NCBI RefSeq assembly: GCF_001611795.1
Contig: NZ_CP015098.1
Coordinates: 4,340,001-4,404,000 of the forward strand
Direction: 5' to 3'
Source of the DNA: Streptomyces qaidamensis
GTDB lineage: Bacteria > Actinomycetota > Actinomycetes > Streptomycetales > Streptomycetaceae
Length of the DNA stretch: 64,000 nt
The notes under the pieces are model-generated. The model was not told where the DNA came from, ran no database searches, and saw only the letters and a list, made by a program, of their open reading frames with translations. A program made the position numbers and the translations under genes. Shown in pieces: positions 8,434 to 19,429 of this stretch; position 1 is the stretch's first letter; the number at the start of each line of letters is the position of its first letter.

Positions 8434-9540
8434 GTGACCGACGTAACCGGCGCACCTGCTGATGTACTGCACACCCTGTTCCACTCGGACCAGGGCGGAC
8501 ATGAGCAAGTCGTGCTCTGCCAGGACCGCGCGAGCGGCCTCAAGGCCGTCATCGCCCTCCACTCCACCGCTCTGGGCCCCGGGCTCGGCGGTACGCGCTT
8601 CTACCCGTACGCGAACGAGGCCGAGGCCGTCGCCGACGCGCTGAACCTCGCCCGCGGCATGTCGTACAAGAACGCCATGGCCGGTCTCGACCACGGCGGC
8701 GGCAAGGCCGTGATCATCGGCGACCCGGAGAAGATCAAGACCGAGGAGCTCCTCCTCGCCTACGGCCGGTTCGTCGCCTCCCTGGGCGGGCGCTACGTCA
8801 CGGCCTGCGACGTCGGTACGTACGTCGCCGACATGGACGTCGTGGCACGCGAGTGCCGCTGGACGACCGGCCGCTCTCCCGAGAACGGCGGCGCCGGGGA
8901 CTCCTCCGTCCTCACCGCCTACGGCGTCTACCAGGGCATGCGGGCCTCCGCCCAGCACCTGTGGGGCGACCCCTCGCTGCGCGGCAAGCGGGTCGGCATC
9001 GCGGGCGTCGGCAAGGTCGGCCACCACCTGGTGGAGCACCTGCGGGCGGAGGGCGCCGAGGTCGTCATCACGGACGTGCGCGAGGAGGCCGTGGGCCGGA
9101 TCCTCGCCGCGCACCCGACGGGGGTGACGGCCGTCGCCGACACCGCGACCCTGATCCGCGCCGAGGGCCTCGACATCTACGCCCCCTGCGCGCTCGGCGG
9201 CGCCCTGAACGACGACACGGTGCCCGCGCTGACCGCCAAGGTGGTCTGCGGCGCCGCCAACAACCAGCTCGCCCACCCGGGCGTGGAGAAGGACCTCGCG
9301 GACCGCGGGATCCTCTACGCGCCGGACTACGTGGTGAACGCCGGCGGGGTCATCCAGGTCGCCGACGAGCTGCACGGCTTCGACTTCGACCGGTGCAAGG
9401 CGAAGGCGTCGAAGATCTTCGACACCACGCTGGCCATATTCGCACGTGCGAAGGAAGATGGCATTCCGCCGGCCGCGGCGGCCGACCGGATCGCCGAGCA
9501 GCGGATGCACGACGCGGCCCTGGCCCGCCGAGCGCGCTGA
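8434..9540 (+). CDS. vdh: Valine (branched-chain amino acid) dehydrogenase
   Basis: NAD-dependent oxidative deamination of valine and related amino acids to 2-oxo acids. In Streptomyces this supplies branched starter units for fatty acids and polyketides. Family of Glu/Leu/Phe/Val dehydrogenases. The N-terminal substrate domain has the GPGLGGTR block and the catalytic-lysine region MSYKNAMAGLDHGGGKAV near residues 75-95. The Rossmann domain has GVGKVG near 193. Length (368 aa) is standard. The GTG start is preceded by AGGAG. It is monocistronic and followed by a large hairpin. SCO4089 counterpart by synteny. Confidence 0.95.
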   Translation: MTDVTGAPADVLHTLFHSDQGGHEQVVLCQDRASGLKAVIALHSTALGPGLGGTRFYPYANEAEAVADALNLARGMSYKNAMAGLDHGGGKAVIIGDPEKIKTEELLLAYGRFVASLGGRYVTACDVGTYVADMDVVARECRWTTGRSPENGGAGDSSVLTAYGVYQGMRASAQHLWGDPSLRGKRVGIAGVGKVGHHLVEHLRAEGAEVVITDVREEAVGRILAAHPTGVTAVADTATLIRAEGLDIYAPCALGGALNDDTVPALTAKVVCGAANNQLAHPGVEKDLADRGILYAPDYVVNAGGVIQVADELHGFDFDRCKAKASKIFDTTLAIFARAKEDGIPPAAAADRIAEQRMHDAALARRAR

Positions 9541-9578
9541 CTCCGGGCCATCCGGGGCGCCTCGTACGTTTGGCCGGT

Positions 9579-9625
9579 ACCCGCCGGTGGGCAGTTAGAG
9601 AGAACTCTCACTTCTACCGGCGGGT
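9579..9625 (+). terminator. Two-tier stem-loop behind vdh
   Basis: Outer perfect 10-bp arms ACCCGCCGGT (9579-9588) and ACCGGCGGGT (9616-9625). Inside sits a second hairpin GAGAG-AA-CTCTC (9598-9609). There is no T run. It lies 38 nt after the vdh stop, so it is most simply a U-less terminator or mRNA 3'-end stabiliser. Confidence 0.6.
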
Positions 9626-9847
9626 CGACCGCCGATAAGTGGTTAAAATCGCGGTTGACCAGCGAGGACGGGGCGCCTCGAAGGTCCTGGGCGCGGGCAC
9701 GTCATGCGGGCGACGTACCGTATGGGCGCGGGCTCAGGTACCGTGGAAGCCCTACGGACCGGTCTCTCCGCGGAGAGGCCGTGCCGGACCATGAACGCGT
9801 GTCAAGACTCTGGGGCCGTCGAGCCCCGTCGTTGAGGGGGTCGAGCC

Positions 9848-10093
9848 ATGGGGCGCGGCCGGGCCAAGGCCAAGCAGACGAAGGTCGCCCGCCAGCTGAA
9901 GTACAACAGCGGTGGGACTGACCTCTCACGCCTGGCCGAGGAGCTGGGTGCATCGCCTTCGAATCCGCAGCCGCCTAACGGCGAGCCGTTCGAAGACGAT
10001 GAGGACGACGACCTGTACGCAAGGTACGCCGACCTCTACGAGGACGACGACGACGAGGACGACCAGTCCTCGCAGCATCGTCGCGGCGCTTGA
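9848..10093 (+). CDS. DUF3073 protein, small acidic
   Basis: An 81-aa cytoplasmic protein of the actinobacterial DUF3073 family. The basic N-terminus (MGRGRAKAKQTKVARQLKY) is the family signature. It is followed by an extremely acidic stretch of Asp/Glu (residues ~48-75) and a basic end, giving a strongly split charge. No enzymatic motif is present. The opposite charges suggest RNA or protein binding, but that is inference. It is monocistronic, with GAGGGGG ahead of the start and a shared terminator behind. SCO4088 counterpart by memory. Confidence 0.9.
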   Translation: MGRGRAKAKQTKVARQLKYNSGGTDLSRLAEELGASPSNPQPPNGEPFEDDEDDDLYARYADLYEDDDDEDDQSSQHRRGA

Positions 10094-10110
10094 CCCTGCA
10101 CTGAGCACTC

Positions 10111-10145
10111 ACCCGGTCGGTGACTTCGGTCACCGACCGGGTTCT
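10111..10145. terminator. Bidirectional terminator between DUF3073 gene and purM
   Basis: ACCCGGTCGGTGAC, TTCG loop, GTCACCGACCGGGT: a 14-bp stem placed between two convergent genes, followed by TTCTG on the plus strand. Confidence 0.88.
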
Positions 10146-10175
10146 GTGCTGCGTGCAGGGTCACGACCCCGTGCC

Positions 10176-11243
10176 TCAGCTCGCGTAGTCACCGATCAGG
10201 GCGGCACCGGTGGGGTGCTCGCCCCGGTCCGTGATCTCTCCGGCCACCCAGGCGTCCACGCCGCGGTCGGTGAGGGTCGCCAGGGCGACGTCCACGGACT
10301 CCTGGGGCACGATCGCGATCATGCCGACGCCCATGTTCAGGGTCTTCTCGAGCTCCAGGCGCTCGACGCTGCCCGTCCGGCCGACGAGGTCGAAGATCGG
10401 GGCCGGCGTCCAGGTGGAGCGGTCCACGATCGCGTGCAGGTCGTCCGGGACGACCCGCGCCAGGTTGGCCGCGAGCCCGCCGCCGGTGACGTGGCTGAAG
10501 GCGTGCACCTCGGTGGTGCGCATCAGGGCCAGGCAGTCCAGCGAATAGATCTTCGTCGGCTCCAGCAGCTCCTCGCCGAGGGTGCGGCCGAGCTCCTCGA
10601 TGTGCGCGTCCAGCGCCAGGCCCGCCTGGTTCAGCAGGACGTGGCGGACGAGGGAGTACCCGTTCGAGTGAAGCCCGGAGGACGCCATGGCGATCACCGC
10701 GTCACCCGTACGGATGCGATCCGCGCCGAGCAGCCGGTCGGCCTCCACGACGCCGGTTCCGGCGCCGGCGACGTCGAAGTCGTCCTCGCCGAGCAGGCCC
10801 GGGTGTTCGGCCGTCTCGCCGCCGACCAGGGCGCAGCCGGCGAGCACACAGCCCTCGGCGATGCCCTTGACGATGGCGGCGACCCGCTCGGGGTGGACCT
10901 TGCCGACGCAGATGTAGTCGGTCATGAACAGCGGCTCGGCGCCGCAGACCACGATGTCGTCCATGACCATGGCGACCAGGTCGTGGCCGATGCTGTCGTA
11001 GACGCCCAGCTGGCGGGCGATGTCGACCTTGGTGCCGACGCCGTCCGTGGCGGAGGCGAGCAGCGGCCGCTCGTACTTCTTCAGGGCGGAGGCGTCGAAG
11101 AGGCCGGCGAAGCCGCCGAGGCCGCCGAGGACCTCGGGGCGCTGGGCCTTCTTCACCCACTCCTTCATCAGTTCGACGGCGCGGTCGCCCGCTTCGATGT
11201 CGACGCCCGCGGCTGCGTAGCTGGCACCAGTTGTGTCAGGCAT
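10176..11243 (-). CDS. purM: Phosphoribosylformylglycinamidine cyclo-ligase (PurM)
   Basis: ATP-dependent ring closure of FGAM to AIR, the fifth step of purine synthesis, in the cytoplasm. The 355-aa protein has the AIRS-family blocks: SYAAAGVDIEAGDRAV at the N-terminus, ATDGVGTK near 65, DDIVVCGAEPLFMTDY near 95, GGETAEHPG near 140 and HSNGYSLVR near 195. Length is typical. It lies 44 nt behind purF in the same direction, so the two are probably cotranscribed. Confidence 0.97.
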   Translation of the reverse strand: MPDTTGASYAAAGVDIEAGDRAVELMKEWVKKAQRPEVLGGLGGFAGLFDASALKKYERPLLASATDGVGTKVDIARQLGVYDSIGHDLVAMVMDDIVVCGAEPLFMTDYICVGKVHPERVAAIVKGIAEGCVLAGCALVGGETAEHPGLLGEDDFDVAGAGTGVVEADRLLGADRIRTGDAVIAMASSGLHSNGYSLVRHVLLNQAGLALDAHIEELGRTLGEELLEPTKIYSLDCLALMRTTEVHAFSHVTGGGLAANLARVVPDDLHAIVDRSTWTPAPIFDLVGRTGSVERLELEKTLNMGVGMIAIVPQESVDVALATLTDRGVDAWVAGEITDRGEHPTGAALIGDYAS

Positions 11244-11287
11244 GACGATAAGAACCTTTGTGTCGTACGGCAGGTGTTACGGGCCGT

Positions 11288-12817
11288 CTACGGGCGGCGG
11301 ATCGCGTCGGCGGCGGCCGTGGCGGCCGGGCCGGCGGCCAGCTCCGTCTCCAGCAGCTGCTTGCCGAGCAGCTCGGGGTCCGGGAGCTCCATCGGGTACT
11401 CGCCGTCGAAGCAGGCGCGGCACAGGTTCGGCTTGGCGATGGTGGTCGCCTCGATCATGCCGTCGATGGAGATGTAGGCCAGGGAGTCGGCGCCCAGGGA
11501 GGTGCCGATCTCGTCGATCGTCATGCCGTTGGCGATGAGCTCGGCGCGGGTGGCGAAGTCGATGCCGAAGAAGCAGGGCCACTTCACGGGCGGCGAGGAG
11601 ATCCGGATGTGGACCTCGGCCGCTCCCGCCTCGCGGAGCATGCGGACCAGGGCCCGCTGGGTGTTGCCGCGCACGATCGAGTCGTCGACGACGACCAGGC
11701 GCTTGCCCTTGATGACTTCCTTCAGCGGGTTCAGCTTCAGGCGGATGCCCAGCTGGCGGATGGTCTGCGAGGGCTGGATGAACGTCCGGCCGACGTAGGC
11801 GTTCTTCACCAGGCCGGCGCCGAACGGGATGCCGGAGGCTTCCGCGTATCCGATCGCCGCGGGTGTGCCGGACTCCGGGGTCGCTATCACCAGGTCGGCC
11901 TCGACCGGGGCTTCCTTGGCGAGCTTGCGGCCCATCTCCACGCGGGAGAGGTACACGTTCCGGCCGGCGATGTCGGTGTCCGGTCGGGCCAGGTACACGT
12001 ACTCGAAGACGCAGCCCTTGGGCTTCGCTTCCGCGAAGCGGGAGGTGCGCAGGCCGTTCTCGTCGATGGCGACGAACTCGCCCGGCTCGATCTCGCGGAC
12101 GTAGCTGGCGCCGCAGATGTCGAGGGCGGCGGACTCGGAGGCGACCACCCAGCCGCGCTCCAGGCGGCCGAGGACCAGCGGGCGGATGCCCTGCGGGTCG
12201 CGGGCCGCGTACAGGGTGTGCTCGTCCATGAAGACGAGCGAGAAGGCTCCCTTGACCTGTGGGAGGACCGCGTGGGCGGCCTCCTCGATGGTCATGGGCT
12301 TGCCGTCCTCGTCGACCTGGGCCGCCAGGAGCGCGGTGAGCAGGTCGGTGTCGTTGGTCGCCGCGACGCGCGGGGTGCGGCCGCCTTCCTGCTTGGGCAG
12401 GTCGGCGACCATCTCGGCGAGCTGGGCGGTGTTGACGAGATTGCCGTTGTGGCCGAGCGCGATGGATCCGTGTCCGGTCGCGCGGAAGGTCGGCTGGGCG
12501 TTCTCCCAGACGGAGGCACCGGTGGTCGAGTAGCGGGCGTGTCCGACCGCGATGTGACCCTGGAGCGAACCGAGGGAGGTCTCGTCGAATACCTGGGAGA
12601 CCAGGCCCATGTCCTTGAAGACGAGGATCTGTGAGCCGTTGCTGACCGCGATTCCCGCGGATTCCTGGCCTCGATGCTGGAGGGCGTAGAGCCCGAAGTA
12701 CGTGAGCTTGGCGACCTCTTCGCCCGGAGCCCAGACACCGAAGACGCCACAAGCGTCCTGGGGGCCCTTCTCTCCGGGGAGCAGGTCGTGGTTGAGTCGT
12801 CCGTCACCACGTGGCAC
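11288..12817 (-). CDS. purF: Amidophosphoribosyltransferase (PurF)
   Basis: First committed step of purine synthesis: PRPP + glutamine to phosphoribosylamine. The 22-residue propeptide ends before Cys23 (DACGVFGVW), the N-terminal nucleophile of the glutaminase domain. The PRPP loop (VVVDDSIVRGNT) is in the C-terminal half. Cysteines in PCFFGID and LCRACFDGEYP are those that hold a 4Fe-4S cluster in the Bacillus-type enzyme, so an oxygen-sensitive cluster is likely. The GTG start has no ribosome site but has a -10-like TACACT 7 nt upstream, which suggests a leaderless mRNA. 509 aa, full length. Confidence 0.97.
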   Translation of the reverse strand: MPRGDGRLNHDLLPGEKGPQDACGVFGVWAPGEEVAKLTYFGLYALQHRGQESAGIAVSNGSQILVFKDMGLVSQVFDETSLGSLQGHIAVGHARYSTTGASVWENAQPTFRATGHGSIALGHNGNLVNTAQLAEMVADLPKQEGGRTPRVAATNDTDLLTALLAAQVDEDGKPMTIEEAAHAVLPQVKGAFSLVFMDEHTLYAARDPQGIRPLVLGRLERGWVVASESAALDICGASYVREIEPGEFVAIDENGLRTSRFAEAKPKGCVFEYVYLARPDTDIAGRNVYLSRVEMGRKLAKEAPVEADLVIATPESGTPAAIGYAEASGIPFGAGLVKNAYVGRTFIQPSQTIRQLGIRLKLNPLKEVIKGKRLVVVDDSIVRGNTQRALVRMLREAGAAEVHIRISSPPVKWPCFFGIDFATRAELIANGMTIDEIGTSLGADSLAYISIDGMIEATTIAKPNLCRACFDGEYPMELPDPELLGKQLLETELAAGPAATAAADAIRRP

Positions 12818-12880
12818 GCCACCGAGTGTAGGCGAGGTCGACCACTGGTCCGAATTGGGGATACCGGACTTTCCGGTGGA

Positions 12881-13654
12881 TCACCGCTCGGCGACCGCTC
12901 GCACACTCGTCCCGTTTTCGCTGGTCAGCGTGAGGGTTTGGTGATCGACTCGGTACTTCGGCTTCCCGTCGAAAAGTCGCAGCAGGGTCTTCTCGGCGGC
13001 CATGAGTGAGTCTTCGCACATCATTCGGGTCGTGGCCGGGGGGCCGAGGGTGATATGGCCGTCGCTGACCGTGGCCTTGGCGTTCACCTTGTTGCAGCCG
13101 AGGCGGCCGGAGACGGTGCCCTTCTTCTCGTCGAAGGTGAGGTGGGCACGGCCGTCGGCCTTCGGTGTCGTGACGGTCCACTTGGTGCCGGCCAGCGGGG
13201 CGTCCTTCGCCTCGGTCAGCCGGACGGTGTCGCCCCGGCCGGTGGTGAGGGTGAGACGGTCGTCGTCCACCTTCGCCTTCAGCTCCTGGTCGGAGAAGGC
13301 CCGCGCGAGGGTCTTCTCGAACGCCATGGGCTTGTTCTCGCAGGCCATCTCGGTGGCCATGGTCCTGCCGAGCCGGACGCGGTCGCCGTCGACGGTGGCC
13401 TCGGCGCTGAAGTTGTTGCAGCCGAAGCTGCCCTCGGCCCGGCCCTTGTCGATGGTCACGTGGGCCCCTGCGGGGGCCTGCTGCGTCCGGCCGTCCGCGG
13501 TGACGCTGTCCACGCTCCACCGCACACCGGTGATCGGCCGCTCGGCACCGACCGAGCCGCTGCCGCTGTCCGCCTTCTCGCTGCCACAGGCCGCCATGAG
13601 CGGGACGAGCATGGCGGCCGCCGTCAGGGTCATGCGCTGCTTCTGCCTGTCCAT
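12881..13654 (-). CDS. Lipoprotein with two META domains
   Basis: Secreted lipoprotein. The signal peptide ends in the lipobox LMAAC with Cys23 as the lipid site. Two tandem META/HslJ-like domains follow (about residues 39-145 and 150-257). Each has the GVRW/GTKW start, a GxFGCNN or GRLGCNK block and a later M-C-E motif, so two cysteines per domain can pair outside the cell. HslJ-like domains are linked to heat or antibiotic stress in other bacteria; the role here is unknown. It lies 63 nt upstream of purF on the same strand but is not functionally linked. Confidence 0.88.
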   Translation of the reverse strand: MDRQKQRMTLTAAAMLVPLMAACGSEKADSGSGSVGAERPITGVRWSVDSVTADGRTQQAPAGAHVTIDKGRAEGSFGCNNFSAEATVDGDRVRLGRTMATEMACENKPMAFEKTLARAFSDQELKAKVDDDRLTLTTGRGDTVRLTEAKDAPLAGTKWTVTTPKADGRAHLTFDEKKGTVSGRLGCNKVNAKATVSDGHITLGPPATTRMMCEDSLMAAEKTLLRLFDGKPKYRVDHQTLTLTSENGTSVRAVAER

Positions 13655-13691
13655 GCCACTTCGACGGACGACCCGGGGGGATCGGTTCCCC

Positions 13692-14489
13692 TTATTTCAT
13701 CAGGGGCAGGTGGGCCGACAGGTCCGCCCGCTCTCCGCTCGCGCTGACCTTGGCGTCCTGGACAGCCTGCGCCCATCCCACCCGCCCGGTCGCCAGCCGG
13801 ATCCAGGTCAGCGGGTCCGTCTCGACGACGTTGGGCGGGGTGCCCCGGGTGTGCCGCGGCCCCTCCACGCACTGCACCACCGCGTACGGCGGCACCCGCA
13901 CCTCCGTCGAACCGCCGGGCGCCTTCGCGGCCAGCGCGTCCGCGAGCAGCCGCGTGCAGGCGGCCAGGGCCTGACGGTCGTAGGGGATGTCCAGGCCGGG
14001 GACGGCGGCGTTGAGGTCGTCGGTGTGGACGACGAGTTCGACGGTTCGGGTGACGAGGTAGTCCGCGAGGGGCAGGGCGCCGGTGCGGGTGGGGAGCAGG
14101 CGGGTGCCGGGAGCGTCGGCCAAGCCCTTGGTGAGGCGCTGCGCGGTGCTCGCGTAGAGGGCGTCGAGGTCGGGGTTGGCCTCGGCGAGCCGCCGGGTGT
14201 CGTCGGCGATGCCGGGGGCGCGGGCGGCGGTGGCGAAGGGCCAGTCGAGCAGGGCCAGGTCCGCCTTGGCCGGTTCCTCGCGGTCGAGGTTGCGGCTGAC
14301 GGTCTCCACGGCCATGGTCACGTGCGCGGCCAGCTCCCGCACCGTCCAGTCGCCGAGCCGGGTGGGCAGGGCCAGCTGCTCGGGGGTGAGATCCAGGACG
14401 GCCTGCCGTACGTTCCCGAACTGGGCGAGCACGGCTGCGCGGATCTTGGCGGGGTCGTGGCTGCGGGTGCGCTTCCTGGCGGGTGGCAT
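13692..14489 (-). CDS. Maleylpyruvate isomerase-family (DinB-like) mycothiol-dependent protein
   Basis: A 265-aa soluble protein of the maleylpyruvate isomerase/DinB-like superfamily. The N-terminal four-helix bundle carries the metal-site pattern (WTVRELAAHVTM near 45-56, and the later VELVVHTDD). In actinobacteria such proteins are thought to use mycothiol as thiol cofactor. The C-terminal third resembles the sterol-carrier-like domain often fused to it (DPLTWIRLATGR). The substrate is unknown. It sits just downstream of the M23 peptidase gene (10-nt gap), so the two may be cotranscribed. Confidence 0.82.
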   Translation of the reverse strand: MPPARKRTRSHDPAKIRAAVLAQFGNVRQAVLDLTPEQLALPTRLGDWTVRELAAHVTMAVETVSRNLDREEPAKADLALLDWPFATAARAPGIADDTRRLAEANPDLDALYASTAQRLTKGLADAPGTRLLPTRTGALPLADYLVTRTVELVVHTDDLNAAVPGLDIPYDRQALAACTRLLADALAAKAPGGSTEVRVPPYAVVQCVEGPRHTRGTPPNVVETDPLTWIRLATGRVGWAQAVQDAKVSASGERADLSAHLPLMK

Positions 14490-14499
14490 AGGGGTCAGC

Positions 14500-15336
14500 C
14501 TAAGTGCGGGCTGTGACGGTGGGGGGCGCCTCGAAGGTCTCCCCGTTGCGGGGCACGCCGATGCCCTGCCAGGTGAAGGGCACGCCCCGGGCCGCGTCCG
14601 GGTCCGGGTCGTCCATCAGCTGGAAGTGCAGGTGTGGTTCGGAGGAGTTGCCGGAGTTGCCGCAGCGGGCGATCACCTGTCCGGCGCGGACGCGGTCGCC
14701 CTCGCGGACGGTGAGGGAGCCGCGCTGGAGGTGGGCGTAGGCGGCGAAGGTGCCGTCGCCGAGGTCGAGGACGAGGTGGTTGCCGAGGATGCGGCTGACG
14801 CCCGCGACCTCGCGCACCATCCCCTCGGGAAGCATCAGGTACAGCAGCCCTGGCAGGGAGGTGCGGCTGAGGTGGTCGCGCTGCCGGCCTTGCGCTCGTA
14901 CGACCGTTGCGCCGGCGACCGCCAGGACGGGGGCGCCGTAGGCCGGGAAGTCCTGGGGGCGGCGGGCGAGCGGCCACAGCCACCCGAAGGCCGGGCGGGC
15001 ACCCGGCTCGGGCTCGGCCAGGATGTCGATGGCGAAGGTCTGGCCGTAGCTGTGCACGCCGTGGCTGGGGGTGCGGTCGGCCGGGCTGTTCAGCGCGGAC
15101 CAGCGGCCGGTGACGGGCGGGGCGACCTCGACGGGCGCACGGGCCGCGCGCGGCCGGTCCGGGGCACCGCCCCACCGGTTCACCAGGACGACGACGGCGT
15201 ACGCCAGGAGCACCGGCGCGAAGTTCCACCACCAGGGGCCCGCCGACAGGCCGAAACCCAGGTCGGCGGCTATGAGGCCGAGGAAGACCAGCCACAGAAC
15301 GCGGTAGGTCACCATGCCGAGTTTTCGAGCGGACAT
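14500..15336 (-). CDS. Membrane-anchored M23 (LytM-type) peptidase
   Basis: Zinc endopeptidase family that cuts peptidoglycan cross-bridges or stems. Two hydrophobic N-terminal spans (about residues 10-30 and 38-53) put the catalytic domain outside. The M23 metal site is complete: HSYGQTFAID (first His and Asp) and EPHLHFQL (HxH), with GNSGNSSEPHLHF typical of the active groove. 278 aa. It is followed by a maleylpyruvate-isomerase-like gene and preceded by an ArsR-type regulator on the same strand, which could control it. Confidence 0.87.
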   Translation of the reverse strand: MSARKLGMVTYRVLWLVFLGLIAADLGFGLSAGPWWWNFAPVLLAYAVVVLVNRWGGAPDRPRAARAPVEVAPPVTGRWSALNSPADRTPSHGVHSYGQTFAIDILAEPEPGARPAFGWLWPLARRPQDFPAYGAPVLAVAGATVVRAQGRQRDHLSRTSLPGLLYLMLPEGMVREVAGVSRILGNHLVLDLGDGTFAAYAHLQRGSLTVREGDRVRAGQVIARCGNSGNSSEPHLHFQLMDDPDPDAARGVPFTWQGIGVPRNGETFEAPPTVTART

Positions 15337-15353
15337 GCGGTTCCCCCGGTTCG

Positions 15354-15854
15354 CTACGGGCGGGTCGTCGCCAGTGCCACCAGGAGGGGTACGACCCGCC
15401 CCGGTGGCACCTCGTGGCGGCCCCGGCCGGTCGTGTGGAGCCAGCCCGTGGCGGTGAGCCGGCTCAGGTGGTGGTAGATCTGGCCGGTCGTGCCGACCTC
15501 GTCCAGCTCGGCGAGTTCGGTGGCGGTGCGCCGGCCGCCGAGGATCTCGCGGAGCAGACGGATCCGGACCGGGTGGCCGAGCGCCGCGAACGACTCTGCG
15601 GCCGTCGTCCCGTCGCCCTCCAGCAGGTCCTCCGTGAGGACGGTCATCTGCCAGGAGTACTCCTCACCCGTCGGCAGGCCCACGGAGCCCGTGTAGAGGA
15701 CACCGCCGTCGGCCACCCCCGCCTCGGACAGCTGCTCCCTCAGCCCGTCCAGAGCCCAGAAGTCGCCCCCGTCGATCCGGGGGCCGGTGTGCCGGGCGCC
15801 CTCCAGGGCCATCAGACGGCGTTCAAGGTCTGTGACGCGTTGCTCCAGCTCCAT
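15354..15854 (-). CDS. ArsR-type winged-helix regulator
   Basis: 166-aa transcription factor. An N-terminal coiled coil (ELEQRVTDLERRLMALE) is followed by a middle region of unknown fold, then a C-terminal winged helix (FAALGHPVRIRLLREILGGRRTATELAEL and HHLSRLTATGWL). The position of the HTH at the C-terminus and the coiled coil differ from small metal-sensing ArsR proteins; no Cys metal site is present. A perfect inverted repeat overlaps the likely promoter just ahead of its start codon, suggesting autoregulation. It lies 17 nt upstream of the M23 peptidase gene, so they likely form one operon. Confidence 0.83.
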   Translation of the reverse strand: MELEQRVTDLERRLMALEGARHTGPRIDGGDFWALDGLREQLSEAGVADGGVLYTGSVGLPTGEEYSWQMTVLTEDLLEGDGTTAAESFAALGHPVRIRLLREILGGRRTATELAELDEVGTTGQIYHHLSRLTATGWLHTTGRGRHEVPPGRVVPLLVALATTRP

Positions 15855-15863
15855 TCTTCGATT

Positions 15864-15884
15864 TTACGGAACTACGTAATTACG
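15864..15884 (-). promoter_or_regulatory. Palindromic operator before the ArsR-type gene
   Basis: TTACG-N6-CGTAA (15864-15879) overlaps CGTAATTACG (15875-15884), two inverted repeats sharing the CGTAA half. They start 9 nt ahead of the start codon, in an AT-rich patch that stands out from its surroundings. This fits a dimeric winged-helix repressor site. Confidence 0.6.
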
Positions 15885-15921
15885 CGCAAGAGTCGGGCGC
15901 GCGTATCCGTCCGAGCATGGC

Positions 15922-15955
15922 GAAGCCCCCGCCCGGCGGACCGGGCGGGGGCTTC
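15922..15955 (-). terminator. Hairpin terminator of the purS-purQ-purL operon
   Basis: Perfect 15-bp stem GAAGCCCCCGCCCGG / CCGGGCGGGGGCTTC with a 4-nt loop, 12 nt beyond the purL stop. There is no T run on the minus strand, which is common for Streptomyces terminators. Confidence 0.82.
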
Positions 15956-15966
15956 GGGACGGTTGC

Positions 15967-18221
<2,255 letters not shown>

Positions 18222-18225
<4 letters not shown>

Positions 18226-18902
18226 ACGTTGACCAGCTTCTTGAGGATCGAGGTGAAGAACGGCAGGCCGTCGGTACGACCCGTACCGATCAGCGGCTCG
18301 ACGGCGTGCTCGGGGTGCGGCATGAGGCCGACCACGTTGCCGGCCTCGTTGCTGACGCCGGCGATGTCCCGCTGCGAGCCGTTCGGGTTGAAGTCGAGGT
18401 ACCGGAAGGCGACACGGCCCTCGGCCTCCAGCTTGTCGAGCGTGTACGCGTCGGCGACGTACTGCCCGTCGTTGTTCTTCAGCGGGATGTGGATCTCCTG
18501 GCCGGCCGAGTAGTCGGTGGTCCAGGAGGTCTCGGCGTTCTCCACGCGCAGCTTCTGGTCGCGGCAGATGAAGTGCAGGTGGTCGTTGCGCAGCATCGTG
18601 CCCGGCAGCAGATGGGCCTCGGTGAGGATCTGGAAGCCGTTGCAGATGCCGAGCACCGGCAGACCGGCCTTCGCCTGCTCCAGCAGGGGCTCCATCACCG
18701 GCGAGAAACGGGCGATGGCCCCGGCGCGCAGATAGTCGCCGTAGGAGAAACCACCGCACAACACCACGGCGTCGACCTGCTTGAGGTCTTTGTCCTTGTG
18801 CCACAGGGCGACCGGTTCGGCGCCGGCGACCCGGATCGCGCGCTGTGTGTCACGGTCGTCCAGACTGCCGGGAAAAGTGACGACGCCAATACGAGCGGTC
18901 AC
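18222..18902 (-). CDS. purQ: FGAM synthase glutaminase subunit (PurQ)
   Basis: Class I glutamine amidotransferase that delivers ammonia to PurL. The nucleophile Cys lies in VLGICNGFQ (near residue 87), and the His of the triad is in MPHPEHAVEP near the C-terminus. 226 aa, normal length. It overlaps purS by 4 nt upstream and purL by 4 nt downstream, so the three are translationally coupled. Confidence 0.97.
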
Positions 18903-19162
18903 TTCACGGCCTCCGCGACTTCCTCGACGCGGATCGTGAAGTCCTCGATCACGGTGTTCGCGAGGAAGGACTCCGCAAGATCATGAATGCGGGCGAGGGC
19001 GGCCTCGTCGACCGGCCCGTCAACTTCCAGTTCGAAACGCTTTCCCTGGCGGACGTCCGAGATCCCGTCGAAACCCAGCCGCGGCAGTGCGCGCTGCACC
19101 GCCTGGCCCTGGGGGTCGAGGATCTCCGGCTTGAGCATGACGTCGACTACGACGCGTGCCAC
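18899..19162 (-). CDS. purS: FGAM synthase accessory subunit (PurS)
   Basis: Small subunit that bridges PurL and PurQ. The product starting VARVVVDVMLKPEILDPQG is the usual N-terminus. Two GTG codons are 6 nt apart: the inner one (19162) has GGGAG at the right distance (5 nt), the outer one does not, so 87 aa is preferred. First gene of the purSQL operon, divergent from the Lsr2-type gene. Confidence 0.94.
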   Translation of the reverse strand: MARVVVDVMLKPEILDPQGQAVQRALPRLGFDGISDVRQGKRFELEVDGPVDEAALARIHDLAESFLANTVIEDFTIRVEEVAEAVK

Positions 19163-19429
19163 TGGCACTCCCGGTGTGTGGTGCTGAGCAGGTTCCTTCA
19201 GACTACCCGCACAAAATTTCTACGCGCGTTGACTTGTAGGAAACTACGTGACCGTCATCACGATCCGGCATCGACGGACCCACACGCTGAATTTTCGGGA
19301 AAGATTCCGGATCGACACCCGGCACCCATTGCCTTCTGACACGCGGAAGGATTTAGTCGGGCTTCACAATGTATTGCCAGGCACTGTACAAATGAATTGG
19401 CAAAGTGCCGCATGAAGGGACCGATATTC
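19163..19429. other. Divergent promoter region between purS and the Lsr2-type gene
   Basis: 267 nt, AT-rich for this genome. It holds the inverted repeat GTAGGAAACTAC (19226-19237) and several A/T runs (ACAAAATTTCTAC, GGAAAGATTCC). It must contain promoters for both genes; no clear known operator is visible. Confidence 0.5.

Noticed and set aside
18226..18804. N-terminal extension of PurL
   Set aside because: It lies wholly within purQ in another frame; the ATGA overlap start matches the known PurL N-terminus.
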